A DNA stretch of 64,000 nucleotides from Lachnospiraceae bacterium (lineage in GTDB: Bacteria > Bacillota > Clostridia > Lachnospirales > Lachnospiraceae), in assembly GCA_902363665.1 (NCBI GenBank), contig CABJAW010000002.1:62001-126000 (forward strand), in the 5' to 3' direction. Made by a program: the position numbers and the translations under genes. The notes beneath the pieces were generated by a model. That model made no database searches. It was not told the DNA's origin and worked only from the letters and a program-made list of their open reading frames with translations. Shown here in pieces: positions 1 to 8,401 of this stretch (the first letter of the stretch is position 1; every line of letters begins with the position of its first letter).

Positions 1-2832
1 AGCCGCAATTGTCTCGTCGGTAGTGATTTCATTGCCGTCTTCATCCCAGGTAAACTGCCCGAGAATCTGAAGCCCCGTTACCGGAGTCGTCACTGTTTCA
101 CCGTATGGATACTCTGCATTCTCCACGTAGCACTCCAGCTGCGGATTGATGTAGAAGCTGTCAACCGGCAAAAGATTTCGGTCTCCCGGATTGCTTCCCG
201 GCATCCGGTAATCATAAACACTCCGGCGTACCTCGACGCCTGTGCCTGTGCTGCAGAGCGTATTACCGTCTGTCTTCACCTCTGCACTGATATGAAACCA
301 GGTATTTCCTGCTTCCTCATTATAAACGTTGGAAAGCGCCGCGCCGTGCAGTGTAATCTCTGTGCCGTCCTCATTTACGGTGTAGTAACCGCCGTTCGGA
401 TCGAGCGTCTCGCCGATGTCATCAAGCGACTCATCCCAGGTGCCGACTCTCCATGTAATCTCTGTATTTTCCAGTCCGTTTACTTTCTCGGTATTTAATG
501 GAATCGTGAGATCCTCATCGTCAAATACCCAGGTGCTGTCTTCGCCGCGCAGATCCTCAAAGAAGATATTGCACTCCATCTGATCCGGCCAGTAATCGCG
601 CCTGCAGATCTCATCCCAGATTTCATTTCCCTCGTCATCAAGTGACGGCTCTCCATTGTCTTCTGTGCGCTGCTGCTGTGCAATCAGCACCAGATGCGTA
701 TCATAGCCGGTTCTGCGCAGTACCGGAAGTGCTCCGCCGCTGCTCTCTCCAGCTTCCTCCCAGGAATTTGTGTCATATTCCAGCGTAAACCGAATTCCTT
801 CAGTCACCGCCTGTTTTTCCTGCAGATCAGTGGTTTTGCGATACAGCGTCGGCTCAAAGGCATTCAGGTCGAGTGCCCCTCCGATCGGTACGCTGCAAAC
901 GGTTCCGTCGTCATCCGTCAGTCTGACCGGCTCGATAAAATAGTAGCCGGCTGTCACGTCAATACCGATATTCGCTGCGCACGCTTCATAGCTCTCGCCA
1001 TTTTCATCTGTCCGCATAATACGCAGATAAATATGGCTCACGTCTTCACGCTTTGATGTCACGCGCAGGATCGCTGTGCCATTTTCATCGGTCTGACCGC
1101 AGGATACGTCAAACACATCCGAATCATAAGTCCGTCCGTTTTCCGATTCCACGCTCAGGAAATAATCGCGGATCCGTTCTGACACAAACTGTCCGTTTTC
1201 ATCCAGCCGATCAAGATACACAGAAATCGGAATCTCCAGCGTCTCCTCCGGAAGCATCTGATGCGTACCCTCCGGGAAGCCTATATCTACACTGTACTTC
1301 TCTCCATTTACATACATTTCCACAAGATACGTCTTTTCCCCATCCTCCACAGAGGTATAGGTCAGCTCCAGATCTGCTCGTCCATAATCGATGCCGGTCA
1401 GATTCCAGCCGCTGCCCGCATCGCCCTCGCAGCGCAGGATCTCATCCGATGTATTTTCCCAGCTGTTTGATTCCTCGCTCCAGCGGTACTGCGCTGCAAC
1501 ACGCGCAGAGGTGATCGGAATCTGCACGTCTTCGCCGTCCGGATGATCTGGATTGTGCACCCAGCAACCGAAACTGGAAGAAAGCCAGGACGCACCGGTT
1601 CCCTGCAGCAGAATATTGTCGCCCGGCTGGGAAAGCGGATAATCGTAATTGAAGGCCTCTTCGCGTATTTCCACACCCGTCCATGCGCAGGAAGCAGCCT
1701 CGTCATCCACAAACACTTCTGCGCCGATGTTCGGCCAGTTGACACCCTTTGAATCGCCGTAAAGCTCGGCGAGCTTCGCTCCGTGCAGGGTGATTGTCGT
1801 CCCGTTTATTTCATAATAACCGTCATCCGGCGAAAGCGGATCCGGTACACAGGATTCCTCCTCAGACCACAACCCGACGTACCATTTTACAGTCACATTT
1901 TCCACGCCGTCCAGGCTGTCCATATTCAGGGTAAACGAGGTATCTTCCGTATTAAATACCCATGAATAATCGTCACCGCGCAGGCCTTCAAAATAAACAG
2001 GATAGTCCTGCTGCACTGCAGGCTGTGCTTCTTCCGGCTCTATCGTAAGCGGAGCTGCTTCATCCTCAGTTTCTGCGTCGACTTCTGTCGCAGACTCGGT
2101 TTCGGACTCCGGCTCAGTCTCGGTTTCCGGCTCAGTCTCACGTTCCGTCAGCTCAGGCATCTCCGTCTCGGAGCTTTCTGTTACCTCCTCCGTCTCAGAT
2201 GCCTCCGGCTCCGATGTTTCTTCCGTGGCTGCTTCTGTTTCTGCAGCTTCTGTCAGGGCTTCGGTCTCCGGCTCTGCAGCTGTTTCTGTGAGTTCCTCAC
2301 TCTCCGGCCCGGCGGCTGTTTCTGTAAGTTTCTCACTCTCAAGCTCGGCGGCTGTTTCTGTGAGTTTCTCACTCTCCGGCTCGGCTTCAGTCTCATATGC
2401 ATTTGTGATTTCTTCACTCTGCACCTCCGGCTCCACACCTGGCGACCTGAGTTCAGTCTCTGCATAAAGATCAGGATTACCGGACGGACTATCATCCGAA
2501 ACCACCAGTTCTGTTTCTGCCTCTGTCATTTCCAGCTCTGACCCGGTCTCGGTTTCTGTCTCAGTCTCGGTTTCCGTCTCCGACTCGCTCCCCAGTCCTG
2601 CCTCCGTCAGCCCCGGATCAGCGACTGTACTGATTCCCTCTATCTCGATTGAATCATGGCTGTGCGCCGCCTCACTTCCGGATGACGGAATACTGTCAGA
2701 TAAGTTTTCCTCGTCGATCAACATGATCTCCGGCATTTCCTGCGCAAGCACAGGAAAAGAACTGTTGCCGGCCATCATCGCAGCCGTCAAAAGCCATGCC
2801 ATCATGCGTTTCCAGTTTTGTTTTCTTCGCAT
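1..2832 (-). CDS. Large secreted Glu/Thr-rich surface protein, 3' part beyond the window
   Basis: The frame is open from an ATG at 2832 (ribosome site GGAGGG just upstream) to base 1, giving 944 residues without a stop. Residues 1-30 are a signal peptide (MRRKQNWKRMMAWLL, then a hydrophobic run ending at VLAQ). Residues about 75-265 are low-complexity linker rich in Glu, Thr and Ser, with SETETETE and repeated SEKLTETAAE units. The globular part starts near residue 275 with YFEGLRGDDYSWVF. A second copy, FFEDLRGEDSTWVF, starts about 477 residues later, so the ectodomain is built from long repeats. I do not recognise a named family. The composition matches the adhesin at 57421-64000, so a wall-anchored or adhesive role is inferred. 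The C-terminus, and any sortase signal, lies outside the window. Confidence 0.8.
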   Translation of the reverse strand, partial: MRRKQNWKRMMAWLLTAAMMAGNSSFPVLAQEMPEIMLIDEENLSDSIPSSGSEAAHSHDSIEIEGISTVADPGLTEAGLGSESETETETETETETGSELEMTEAETELVVSDDSPSGNPDLYAETELRSPGVEPEVQSEEITNAYETEAEPESEKLTETAAELESEKLTETAAGPESEELTETAAEPETEALTEAAETEAATEETSEPEASETEEVTESSETEMPELTERETEPETETEPESETESATEVDAETEDEAAPLTIEPEEAQPAVQQDYPVYFEGLRGDDYSWVFNTEDTSFTLNMDSLDGVENVTVKWYVGLWSEEESCVPDPLSPDDGYYEINGTTITLHGAKLAELYGDSKGVNWPNIGAEVFVDDEAASCAWTGVEIREEAFNYDYPLSQPGDNILLQGTGASWLSSSFGCWVHNPDHPDGEDVQIPITSARVAAQYRWSEESNSWENTSDEILRCEGDAGSGWNLTGIDYGRADLELTYTSVEDGEKTYLVEMYVNGEKYSVDIGFPEGTHQMLPEETLEIPISVYLDRLDENGQFVSERIRDYFLSVESENGRTYDSDVFDVSCGQTDENGTAILRVTSKREDVSHIYLRIMRTDENGESYEACAANIGIDVTAGYYFIEPVRLTDDDGTVCSVPIGGALDLNAFEPTLYRKTTDLQEKQAVTEGIRFTLEYDTNSWEEAGESSGGALPVLRRTGYDTHLVLIAQQQRTEDNGEPSLDDEGNEIWDEICRRDYWPDQMECNIFFEDLRGEDSTWVFDDEDLTIPLNTEKVNGLENTEITWRVGTWDESLDDIGETLDPNGGYYTVNEDGTEITLHGAALSNVYNEEAGNTWFHISAEVKTDGNTLCSTGTGVEVRRSVYDYRMPGSNPGDRNLLPVDSFYINPQLECYVENAEYPYGETVTTPVTGLQILGQFTWDEDGNEITTDETIAA

Positions 2833-3014
2833 AAATACCCTCCGTTTCTGCTCGAACATCCGCAAGCTACCGCTTTTCCGCCGTTTCTGTCCTGTCATTT
2901 TTGTGCAGTTTGACGAATATTCACTTCACTTAGTGTTCTTTTTCATAATAGTTACATAATACAGTATATTTATTTGTATGTCAACCTCTTATAATCAGTT
3001 GGAGAGGTGATTAC

Positions 3015-3236
3015 ATGATTGACTATTCTCCACTCTGGAGAACAATGAAAGCCAGAGGAATGACGACCTATACCTTAATATACAGGCACAACATCAATCC
3101 GCGCACGATTCACAATTTAAAACACAGCAAGGGAATTACCACCGCTACGCTGGAGCAGCTCTGCAGTGCGCTTCGCTGCACGCCGAATGACATCGTGCGT
3201 TTCGTTCCGGATTCTGATGATTTACACAATATGTGA
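3015..3236 (+). CDS. Small XRE/Cro-type helix-turn-helix regulator
   Basis: This 73-residue protein consists almost entirely of one lambda-Cro/C1-type helix-turn-helix domain. WRTMKARGMTTYTLI forms helices 1-2, INPRTIHNLKHSKGITTATL the recognition region, and LEQLCSALRCTPNDIV the usual C-terminal signature of small XRE regulators. The start has a good ribosome site (GGAGAGGTG, 5 bases before ATG). It is divergent from the large surface protein gene across about 180 AT-rich bases, so it may regulate that gene, itself, or both; this is inference from position. It ends before a strong hairpin terminator. Confidence 0.8.
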   Translation: MIDYSPLWRTMKARGMTTYTLIYRHNINPRTIHNLKHSKGITTATLEQLCSALRCTPNDIVRFVPDSDDLHNM

Positions 3237-3278
3237 TTTTTTCAACACGCTGTCCATCTTTGAACAGTTATATTTTAC

Positions 3279-3331
3279 AAAAAAAATGTGCAGAAGTGGT
3301 ACGCTCACAGCAGACTTTTGCACATTTTTTT
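3279..3331 (+). terminator. Hairpin terminator after the XRE gene
   Basis: AAAAAAATGTGCA and TGCACATTTTTTT form a long stem ending in a T tract. The arms extend inward by an AGT/ACT pairing. It separates the XRE gene from degV. The A-tract on the other arm would also let it work on the minus strand. Confidence 0.75.
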
Positions 3332-3486
3332 GTATCGGAACGTTCCTTCCTTGACGCGCCTCCCTTCCTGTTCTACAATGAACTATAATCCACAAAACAG
3401 ATTCGCCAGAGGCTGTGCTTCTGTCTCGCTGTTTCCATGGAAACACGTTTAAATTTGTTTTTTTCAGAAAGGAGCCTTGAAATTTC

Positions 3487-4335
3487 ATGGTAAAAATCAT
3501 CGCCGACAGCACCTGCGATCTCTCGCCGGAGCTGCTGAAAAGATACGATATTGACATCATTCCGCTGCACATCCTGCTCGGAACCGACGAATACAAAGAC
3601 GGTCTGACAATCACACCGGAAGAAATTTTCCGCTGGTCAGACGAAAATAAAACAACACCGAAAACCTCCGCACCTTCTCTTGAAGATACCGTACAGATTC
3701 TTGAACCGTACGTCAGGGAGAGGCGCGCGGTCATCTGTTTTTCTATTTCAGACAGTATGTCCTCCTCTGGAAATGTCATGCGGATTGCTGCGGCGGAACT
3801 GGAAGCCGAAGACCTTGTGACCGTCATTAATTCTGAAAATCTTTCTACCGGCATCGGACTGCTTGTCATTGAGGCTGCTGTTCTGGCACAAAAAGGCGCC
3901 TCTGCCGCAGAAATCAAAACACAGATCGAAGCGCTCCGTCCGAATGTCCGCGCCAGCTTTGTGGTCGATACCCTGACCTATCTCCACCGCGGAGGACGAT
4001 GCAGCGGTGTTGCCGCCATGGCCGGTGGAATGCTCCGACTGCACCCTAAGATTGTTGTGGAACACGGAAAAATGGACGCCTCCAAAAAATACCGTGGAAA
4101 ACTTGCCTCCGTGATTACTGCCTATGCAAAGGATTTGGAGCCACAGCTTTTAACCGCCCGTCCGGGTCGTGTTTTTATCACGCATTCCGGCTGTGACCGT
4201 GCAATCGTTGATCAGGTACGGACGTATCTCGCAAGCCTTGGCGTTTTTGATGAGATTCTTGAGACAAGAGCAGGCGGTGTGATCTCAAGCCACTGTGGGC
4301 CGGGGACACTGGGCGTACTGTTTATTGCAAAATGA
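3487..4335 (+). CDS. DegV family fatty-acid-binding protein
   Basis: This 282-residue protein has the usual DegV family length. The N-terminus VKIIADSTCDLSPELL carries the family opening. KTSAPS (residues 59-64), SISDSMSSSGN (86-96) and YLHRGGRCS supply the conserved lipid headgroup and acyl-chain pocket motifs. DegV/FakB-type proteins bind fatty acids in the cytoplasm and present them to a fatty-acid kinase (FakA). No fakA is seen here. The start follows AAAGGAGCC. It stands alone between the XRE gene and the thiamine riboswitch. Confidence 0.9.
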   Translation: MVKIIADSTCDLSPELLKRYDIDIIPLHILLGTDEYKDGLTITPEEIFRWSDENKTTPKTSAPSLEDTVQILEPYVRERRAVICFSISDSMSSSGNVMRIAAAELEAEDLVTVINSENLSTGIGLLVIEAAVLAQKGASAAEIKTQIEALRPNVRASFVVDTLTYLHRGGRCSGVAAMAGGMLRLHPKIVVEHGKMDASKKYRGKLASVITAYAKDLEPQLLTARPGRVFITHSGCDRAIVDQVRTYLASLGVFDEILETRAGGVISSHCGPGTLGVLFIAK

Positions 4336-4413
4336 TACTGTTCAGAGCCAGACAAACTTTCATGCAAAAGATACGCTGCATTTGAAAGCTGCTTCTGAAC
4401 GTCAACAAAAAAC

Positions 4414-4442
4414 TTGCAAGCTTCTGATAATCGGAGTATAAT
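4414..4442 (+). promoter_or_regulatory. Sigma-A type promoter of thiC
   Basis: TTGCAA and TATAAT are separated by exactly 17 bases. The predicted start of transcription falls about 8-10 bases downstream, directly at the 5' edge of the TPP aptamer. Confidence 0.8.
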
Positions 4443-4453
4443 GTAAAAGATGT

Positions 4454-4544
4454 TGATCCAGGGAGCTGGCACATTAGCCGGCTGAGAGGAGAATGAAGTT
4501 CTCGACCTGATGACCTGATGTAGGTAATGCTAACGTAGGGATGA
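4454..4544 (+). ncRNA. TPP riboswitch (THI box)
   Basis: The aptamer has the universal TPP elements in order: CCAGGGAGC, GGCTGAGAGG, the CCTGATGACCTGAT-type core, GGTAATGCTAACGTAGGGA. GATCC and GGATG close the P1 helix. It lies between a strong promoter and a hairpin terminator upstream of thiC, as expected for transcriptional control of thiamine pyrimidine synthesis by thiamine pyrophosphate. Confidence 0.95.
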
Positions 4545-4547
4545 TTT

Positions 4548-4580
4548 TAACGGATTTGCTGTTTTGCAATGATTCCGTTA
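4548..4580 (+). promoter_or_regulatory. Hairpin in the riboswitch expression platform
   Basis: TAACGGA (4548-4554) pairs with TCCGTTA (4574-4580) immediately after the aptamer. It overlaps neither aptamer nor terminator and could be an accessory or antiterminator element; which role is not shown by the sequence. Confidence 0.45.
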
Positions 4581-4620
4581 TGCGCAAGCAGAAAAGCGAA
4601 CGATAAGGTTGGCTTTCATG

Positions 4621-4648
4621 AAAGGTGCCCCCTGCGGCACTTTTTTTA
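4621..4648 (+). terminator. Riboswitch-controlled terminator
   Basis: GTGCC, loop CCCTGC and GGCAC are followed by seven T. It lies 77 bases after the aptamer and about 390 bases before thiC, so it is the likely OFF switch when thiamine pyrophosphate is bound. Confidence 0.75.
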
Positions 4649-5037
4649 TTGCCAAAGCGGATATCTGCAATCCACTGCTTATTGCTCTTCGCAGCCCCGC
4701 AGGTGACTTGACTGATTCACGTCAAATACGGTGTTTTGAGCGCCATATCCTGTGATTTTCCCTTCCGTATTTTCCATACACAGGCATTATCAGCAACAGC
4801 AAATTTGATTTACTGTGTTCAGAGTCTGCCTTTCACCTGACTCTGAACGGCGGCAGATTGGGGGCACCACCTTCTGTCGCTCAAAAAAACATTAGTTATG
4901 TACTCTTAGGGTTCTTCCTGCATTTGCTTTTGCGGCCGATTTTCTGCCAGGCTCACACAAATGCCAAAAAATCATCTCACAAAATCAGGCACAGAGAGAT
5001 TCCGGGAGTACATTGGTTGTGACAAGGAGGAAAAGAA
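4649..5037 (+). other. Long untranslated stretch between riboswitch terminator and thiC
   Basis: No supported gene lies here. It begins with a degenerate copy of the window-wide interspersed repeat (4654-4685). It contains a hairpin TTCAGAGTC/GACTCTGAA (4818-4847) and ends in the thiC ribosome site (AAGGAGG). I see no second aptamer. Confidence 0.5.
4654..4685 (+). repeat. Interspersed intergenic repeat, copy A (degenerate)
   Basis: AAAGCGGATATCTGCAATCC followed by ACTGCTTATTGC matches the repeat consensus with several changes. It is the only copy in the leader of a plus-strand gene. Confidence 0.5.
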
Positions 5038-6345
5038 ATGGAATACACAACACAAATGGACGCAGCCAGAAAAGGAATCGTCACACCTCAGATGGAGATC
5101 GTGGCAAAAAAAGAGCATATGGCTGTCGAGGCGCTGCAGGAACTCGTAGCGAAAGGCCAGGTAGCAATCTGTGCCAACAAAAAGCACACCTGTCTGAACC
5201 CGGAGGGTGTCGGCAGCATGCTGCGCACCAAGATCAACGTCAACCTCGGCGTTTCAAGAGACTGCAAGGATTATAACATTGAGATGGAAAAGGTTATGAG
5301 TGCCGTCAACATGGGCGCAGAAGCAATCATGGATCTTTCCAGCCACGGAAATACACAGCCATTCCGTCAGAAACTGACCAGCGAATGTCCGGCCATGATC
5401 GGTACCGTTCCGATTTACGACAGCGTGATCCATTATCAGAGGGATCTGGCTGAGCTGACCGCAAAGGATTTTATCGATGTGGTTCGCCTTCATGCCGAAG
5501 ACGGCGTAGACTTTGTCACGCTGCACTGTGGAATTACCAGAAAAACAATTGACCAGATTAAAAAACATAAACGGAAAATGAATATCGTCAGCCGCGGCGG
5601 AAGTCTTGTATTTGCCTGGATGAGCATGACCGGAAATGAGAACCCGTTCTATGAATATTTTGATGAAATTCTTGATATCTGCGAGGAGCACGATGTCACA
5701 ATCTCGCTCGGAGATGCCTGCCGCCCGGGATGTCTGGCAGACGCCACCGATGTCTGCCAGATCGAGGAGCTTGTCCGTCTCGGTGAGCTGACCAAGCGCG
5801 CATGGGCGCACAATGTACAGGTGATGGTCGAGGGACCGGGACACGTTCCGCTCAACCAGATCGCTGCAAATATGGAAGTACAGAAGACTCTGTGCATGGG
5901 TGCACCGTTCTACGTACTCGGGCCTCTCGTTACTGATATCGCTCCTGGCTATGACCATATCACCAGCGCAATCGGCGGTGCAGTTGCCGCAATGAACGGA
6001 GCTGCTTTCCTGTGCTACGTCACACCGGCTGAGCATCTTGCACTTCCAAATGTCGAGGACGTCAAGCAGGGTATCATTGCTTCAAAAATTGCTGCTCACG
6101 CAGCCGATATCGCAAAGGGTATTCCGCATGCACGCGATATTGATGATAAAATGGCAGATGCACGCCGTGTTCTCGACTGGGATGCACAGTATGCCTGCGC
6201 TCTTGATCCGGAAACCGCAAAAGCGATCCGCAGCAGCCGTATGCCGGAGGACGATCATTCCGACACCTGCAGTATGTGCGGTAAATTCTGTGCGGTGCGC
6301 AGCATGAATAAGGCGCTGGCAAACGAGTATATTGATATTCTGTAA
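5038..6345 (+). CDS. thiC: Phosphomethylpyrimidine synthase ThiC
   Basis: This radical SAM enzyme converts aminoimidazole ribotide to hydroxymethylpyrimidine phosphate in thiamine synthesis. The 435-residue length is that of the short ThiC form lacking the N-terminal extension of the E. coli enzyme. Family blocks visible include [54 protein letters not shown] and [12 protein letters not shown]. The C-terminal iron-sulfur cysteines are C411, C414 and C418, spaced CX2CX3C. The start follows ACAAGGAGG by 7 bases. Control is by the upstream TPP riboswitch. No other thiamine genes adjoin it. Confidence 0.96.
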   Translation: MEYTTQMDAARKGIVTPQMEIVAKKEHMAVEALQELVAKGQVAICANKKHTCLNPEGVGSMLRTKINVNLGVSRDCKDYNIEMEKVMSAVNMGAEAIMDLSSHGNTQPFRQKLTSECPAMIGTVPIYDSVIHYQRDLAELTAKDFIDVVRLHAEDGVDFVTLHCGITRKTIDQIKKHKRKMNIVSRGGSLVFAWMSMTGNENPFYEYFDEILDICEEHDVTISLGDACRPGCLADATDVCQIEELVRLGELTKRAWAHNVQVMVEGPGHVPLNQIAANMEVQKTLCMGAPFYVLGPLVTDIAPGYDHITSAIGGAVAAMNGAAFLCYVTPAEHLALPNVEDVKQGIIASKIAAHAADIAKGIPHARDIDDKMADARRVLDWDAQYACALDPETAKAIRSSRMPEDDHSDTCSMCGKFCAVRSMNKALANEYIDIL

Positions 6346-6420
6346 TTTCTGAACACTGCCATAATCCACCAGATTTCTGATGCAGGTAAGCTTTGTTTCT
6401 GATTACTTTGCACCACTTAT

Positions 6421-6466
6421 AAAGACAGCACATGATACTTCAGCTTTCATGTGCTGTCTTTTTATC
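6421..6466 (+). terminator. Terminator of thiC
   Basis: AAAGACAGCACATGA and TCATGTGCTGTCTTT form a 15-bp perfect stem followed by TTTTATC, 75 bases after the thiC stop. Confidence 0.85.
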
Positions 6467-6533
6467 TTTTCCAATCTGATTCTCATAGTATGTACGTTTT
6501 CTACCAGAATCAGGCAATGAAGATGACTTCAAA

Positions 6534-6571
6534 TAAAGAGGTGTCTTCAGCAGTTTTTGCTCTGGCACCTC
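6534..6571 (-). terminator. Terminator of the sugar ABC/metallo-hydrolase operon
   Basis: AAAGAGGTG pairs with CACCTCTTT. On the minus strand the stem is followed by TTATTT, 30-65 bases after the hydrolase stop. It may work in both directions. Confidence 0.65.
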
Positions 6572-6599
6572 TTTTCCATGGTTTTTCATCTGTAAATTT

Positions 6600-7409
6600 T
6601 CAGTCAATCTTTGTAAACTGAAGGCTGAGTGGCGGTCCTAAATATACCTGTGTTTCTCCAAGCACATATTTGGGACTGGTTCCTTCCATCTCGACAATCG
6701 AAAGATTCTCCAGCAGCCTTCGAATGATCTCTCTTAATTCCGTTCTGGTAACCTCTGGTACAATCCCGCAGTGCCCCATATACCAGGCCCTGTAATCTCC
6801 CTCATACAGAAATTTTGTACTCTCCCACCAGATTTTCAGACGCTCATGAAGATCCTTCGGTCCGGTCATCAGCAATAAACGATAAATAATCGTATCTCCC
6901 ACAATCGCGATATTTTCCTGTGAATCAGTCAGACAGATACTGCCCTGCGTATGCCCGGGCGTTGCATGCACCTGTAATTCACGATTTCCAAGATTGATGA
7001 CAGCTCCATCAGCAATATCAACCAGCTCTGGCAAATACCCGTTATATAGAATCATATTTGAGGAATCCTGATTTTCCACCCGTCCCTCCGACATTTCCTT
7101 CATATTTTCCAGAAAATGTCTGCGATCTTCATTTGAGATCGAGCTTTTGACCATCTCCCAGTCCTTTTCGTTGACCAGAATCTTTGGGTACTGTAAAATT
7201 GCTCCAATATGGTCCAGATGACCATGAGTTAAAAGTACATCATAAGGCTTTGAAGCAATATTTTTATCGATGTATTCTTTCAAATTTCCTGCTCCCACAC
7301 CGGTATCAATCAGCAGTCCCTTTTCGTCTCCTTCCAGATAATAGATTGCATCGTATCCACATTCCAGAATCAGCCACGTATTTTTTCCGATTTCTTCTGA
7401 CGTATACAT
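6600..7409 (-). CDS. MBL-fold metallo-hydrolase in the sugar transport operon
   Basis: This 269-residue metallo-beta-lactamase-fold protein has the metal motif HGHLDH (residues 62-67), H153 in PGHTQGS and D172 in IVGDT; a later GHCG supplies the last histidine. It resembles glyoxalase II-like hydrolases, but the substrate cannot be read from sequence. It has no signal peptide, so it is cytoplasmic. It is the last gene of the ABC transporter operon: its ATG lies 4 bases after the permease stop, with ribosome site GGGGGTGAAGG, so it is translationally coupled. The context suggests action on the imported sugar, for example as a lactonase, or on a toxic by-product. That is inference. Confidence 0.85.
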   Translation of the reverse strand: MYTSEEIGKNTWLILECGYDAIYYLEGDEKGLLIDTGVGAGNLKEYIDKNIASKPYDVLLTHGHLDHIGAILQYPKILVNEKDWEMVKSSISNEDRRHFLENMKEMSEGRVENQDSSNMILYNGYLPELVDIADGAVINLGNRELQVHATPGHTQGSICLTDSQENIAIVGDTIIYRLLLMTGPKDLHERLKIWWESTKFLYEGDYRAWYMGHCGIVPEVTRTELREIIRRLLENLSIVEMEGTSPKYVLGETQVYLGPPLSLQFTKID

Positions 7410-7413
7410 TCCT

Positions 7414-8397
7414 TCACCCCCGATTTTTATTAGCCATCATTGCATTCAGCATAACCGCACCGATCATAAGCACGCCACGAACAACGTACTGCAAATAATC
7501 ATTAACATTCATTAACGTCATTCCGTTCAAAATAATTCCAAGGAAAATAATACCAAGAAATGTACCTTTTACATTACCGGTTCCTCCAGCAATACTCGAT
7601 CCACCGATTACAACAGAAGAAATTGCCGTCATTTCCCAGCCTTTTGCAAAGGAGAAGGTGCCTGACATAACCTGTCCGGACAAAAGCACACCGGACAATA
7701 CACAGCAGACCTGAACAATAATCATTGTTATAATCTTTGTCTTCACGACATTAATTCCGGACAGTCTCGCCGACTCTGCGTTTCCGCCGACTGCAAGGCA
7801 GGCTCTTCCATACTTTGTATATTTCAGAAGATAGAAGGTGATTGCAAAGACGATCAGCAGGAAGATAACCGGTACCGGAATAACACCAAATATTTTTCCT
7901 GAACCAATCACGGAAAGCCACGACGGTAGCGTCGTAACTGGATACCCTTTTGAAATAAATGCAGAAAAACCATAAATAATATAATTCATTGCGATGGTCG
8001 CTATCATTGCCGGAATCCGGAATTTTGTAATACAAATTCCGTTGATCAGACCGACAACTGCTGCAAACACACATGATACGAGAATCCCAACAATTGCGCC
8101 ATACTGGAGTGGCATAATTCCTGCGCTTTCCAACTTTCCGCCAATCAGCGCCGTCAGAACTCCTGCAGTTGCCACAGAAGACGGAACGGACAGATCAAGC
8201 TCGCCACATACAATCGTAAGTGTCATACCAAACGCTACGATTCCCTGCAGTGAAATATTTCTGAGGATATTCATGATATTGTTTACCTTCAGAAAATGTG
8301 GCGATAAAAATGACATAAAAACAATCATCACCACGATTACAACTTCCAGCATATATTGCTCAATAAATTTTGATATTTTTTTCGATGATTTTTCCAT
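7414..8397 (-). CDS. Sugar ABC transporter permease (RbsC-like)
   Basis: This 327-residue polytopic membrane protein belongs to the ribose/xylose/galactose BPD_transp_2 permease family. It has about eight to ten hydrophobic segments and the family blocks GIVAFGMTLTIVCGELDLSV (near residue 60) and GGSSIAGGTGNVKGT (near 265). I chose the ATG at 8397, which follows GGAGAGGAG; an earlier in-frame start at 8427 would overlap the ATPase gene and has no better ribosome site. It forms the membrane channel with the ATPase encoded just upstream. Confidence 0.9.
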   Translation of the reverse strand: MEKSSKKISKFIEQYMLEVVIVVMIVFMSFLSPHFLKVNNIMNILRNISLQGIVAFGMTLTIVCGELDLSVPSSVATAGVLTALIGGKLESAGIMPLQYGAIVGILVSCVFAAVVGLINGICITKFRIPAMIATIAMNYIIYGFSAFISKGYPVTTLPSWLSVIGSGKIFGVIPVPVIFLLIVFAITFYLLKYTKYGRACLAVGGNAESARLSGINVVKTKIITMIIVQVCCVLSGVLLSGQVMSGTFSFAKGWEMTAISSVVIGGSSIAGGTGNVKGTFLGIIFLGIILNGMTLMNVNDYLQYVVRGVLMIGAVMLNAMMANKNRG

Positions 8398-8401
8398 TGC
8401 T

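Noticed and set aside
2095..2600. Possible CRISPR-like or microsatellite array in the Glu/Thr-rich region
   Set aside because: The periodicity is coding: short Ser/Glu/Thr codon repeats in one open frame, without spacer structure.
3222..3917. Long minus-strand frame over degV
   Set aside because: It lies antisense to a well-supported DegV gene, has no ribosome site and no conserved motifs; the composition is that of a shadow frame.
5254..6036. 260-codon minus-strand frame inside thiC
   Set aside because: It mirrors the highly conserved ThiC coding sequence; openness follows from codon bias on the opposite strand.
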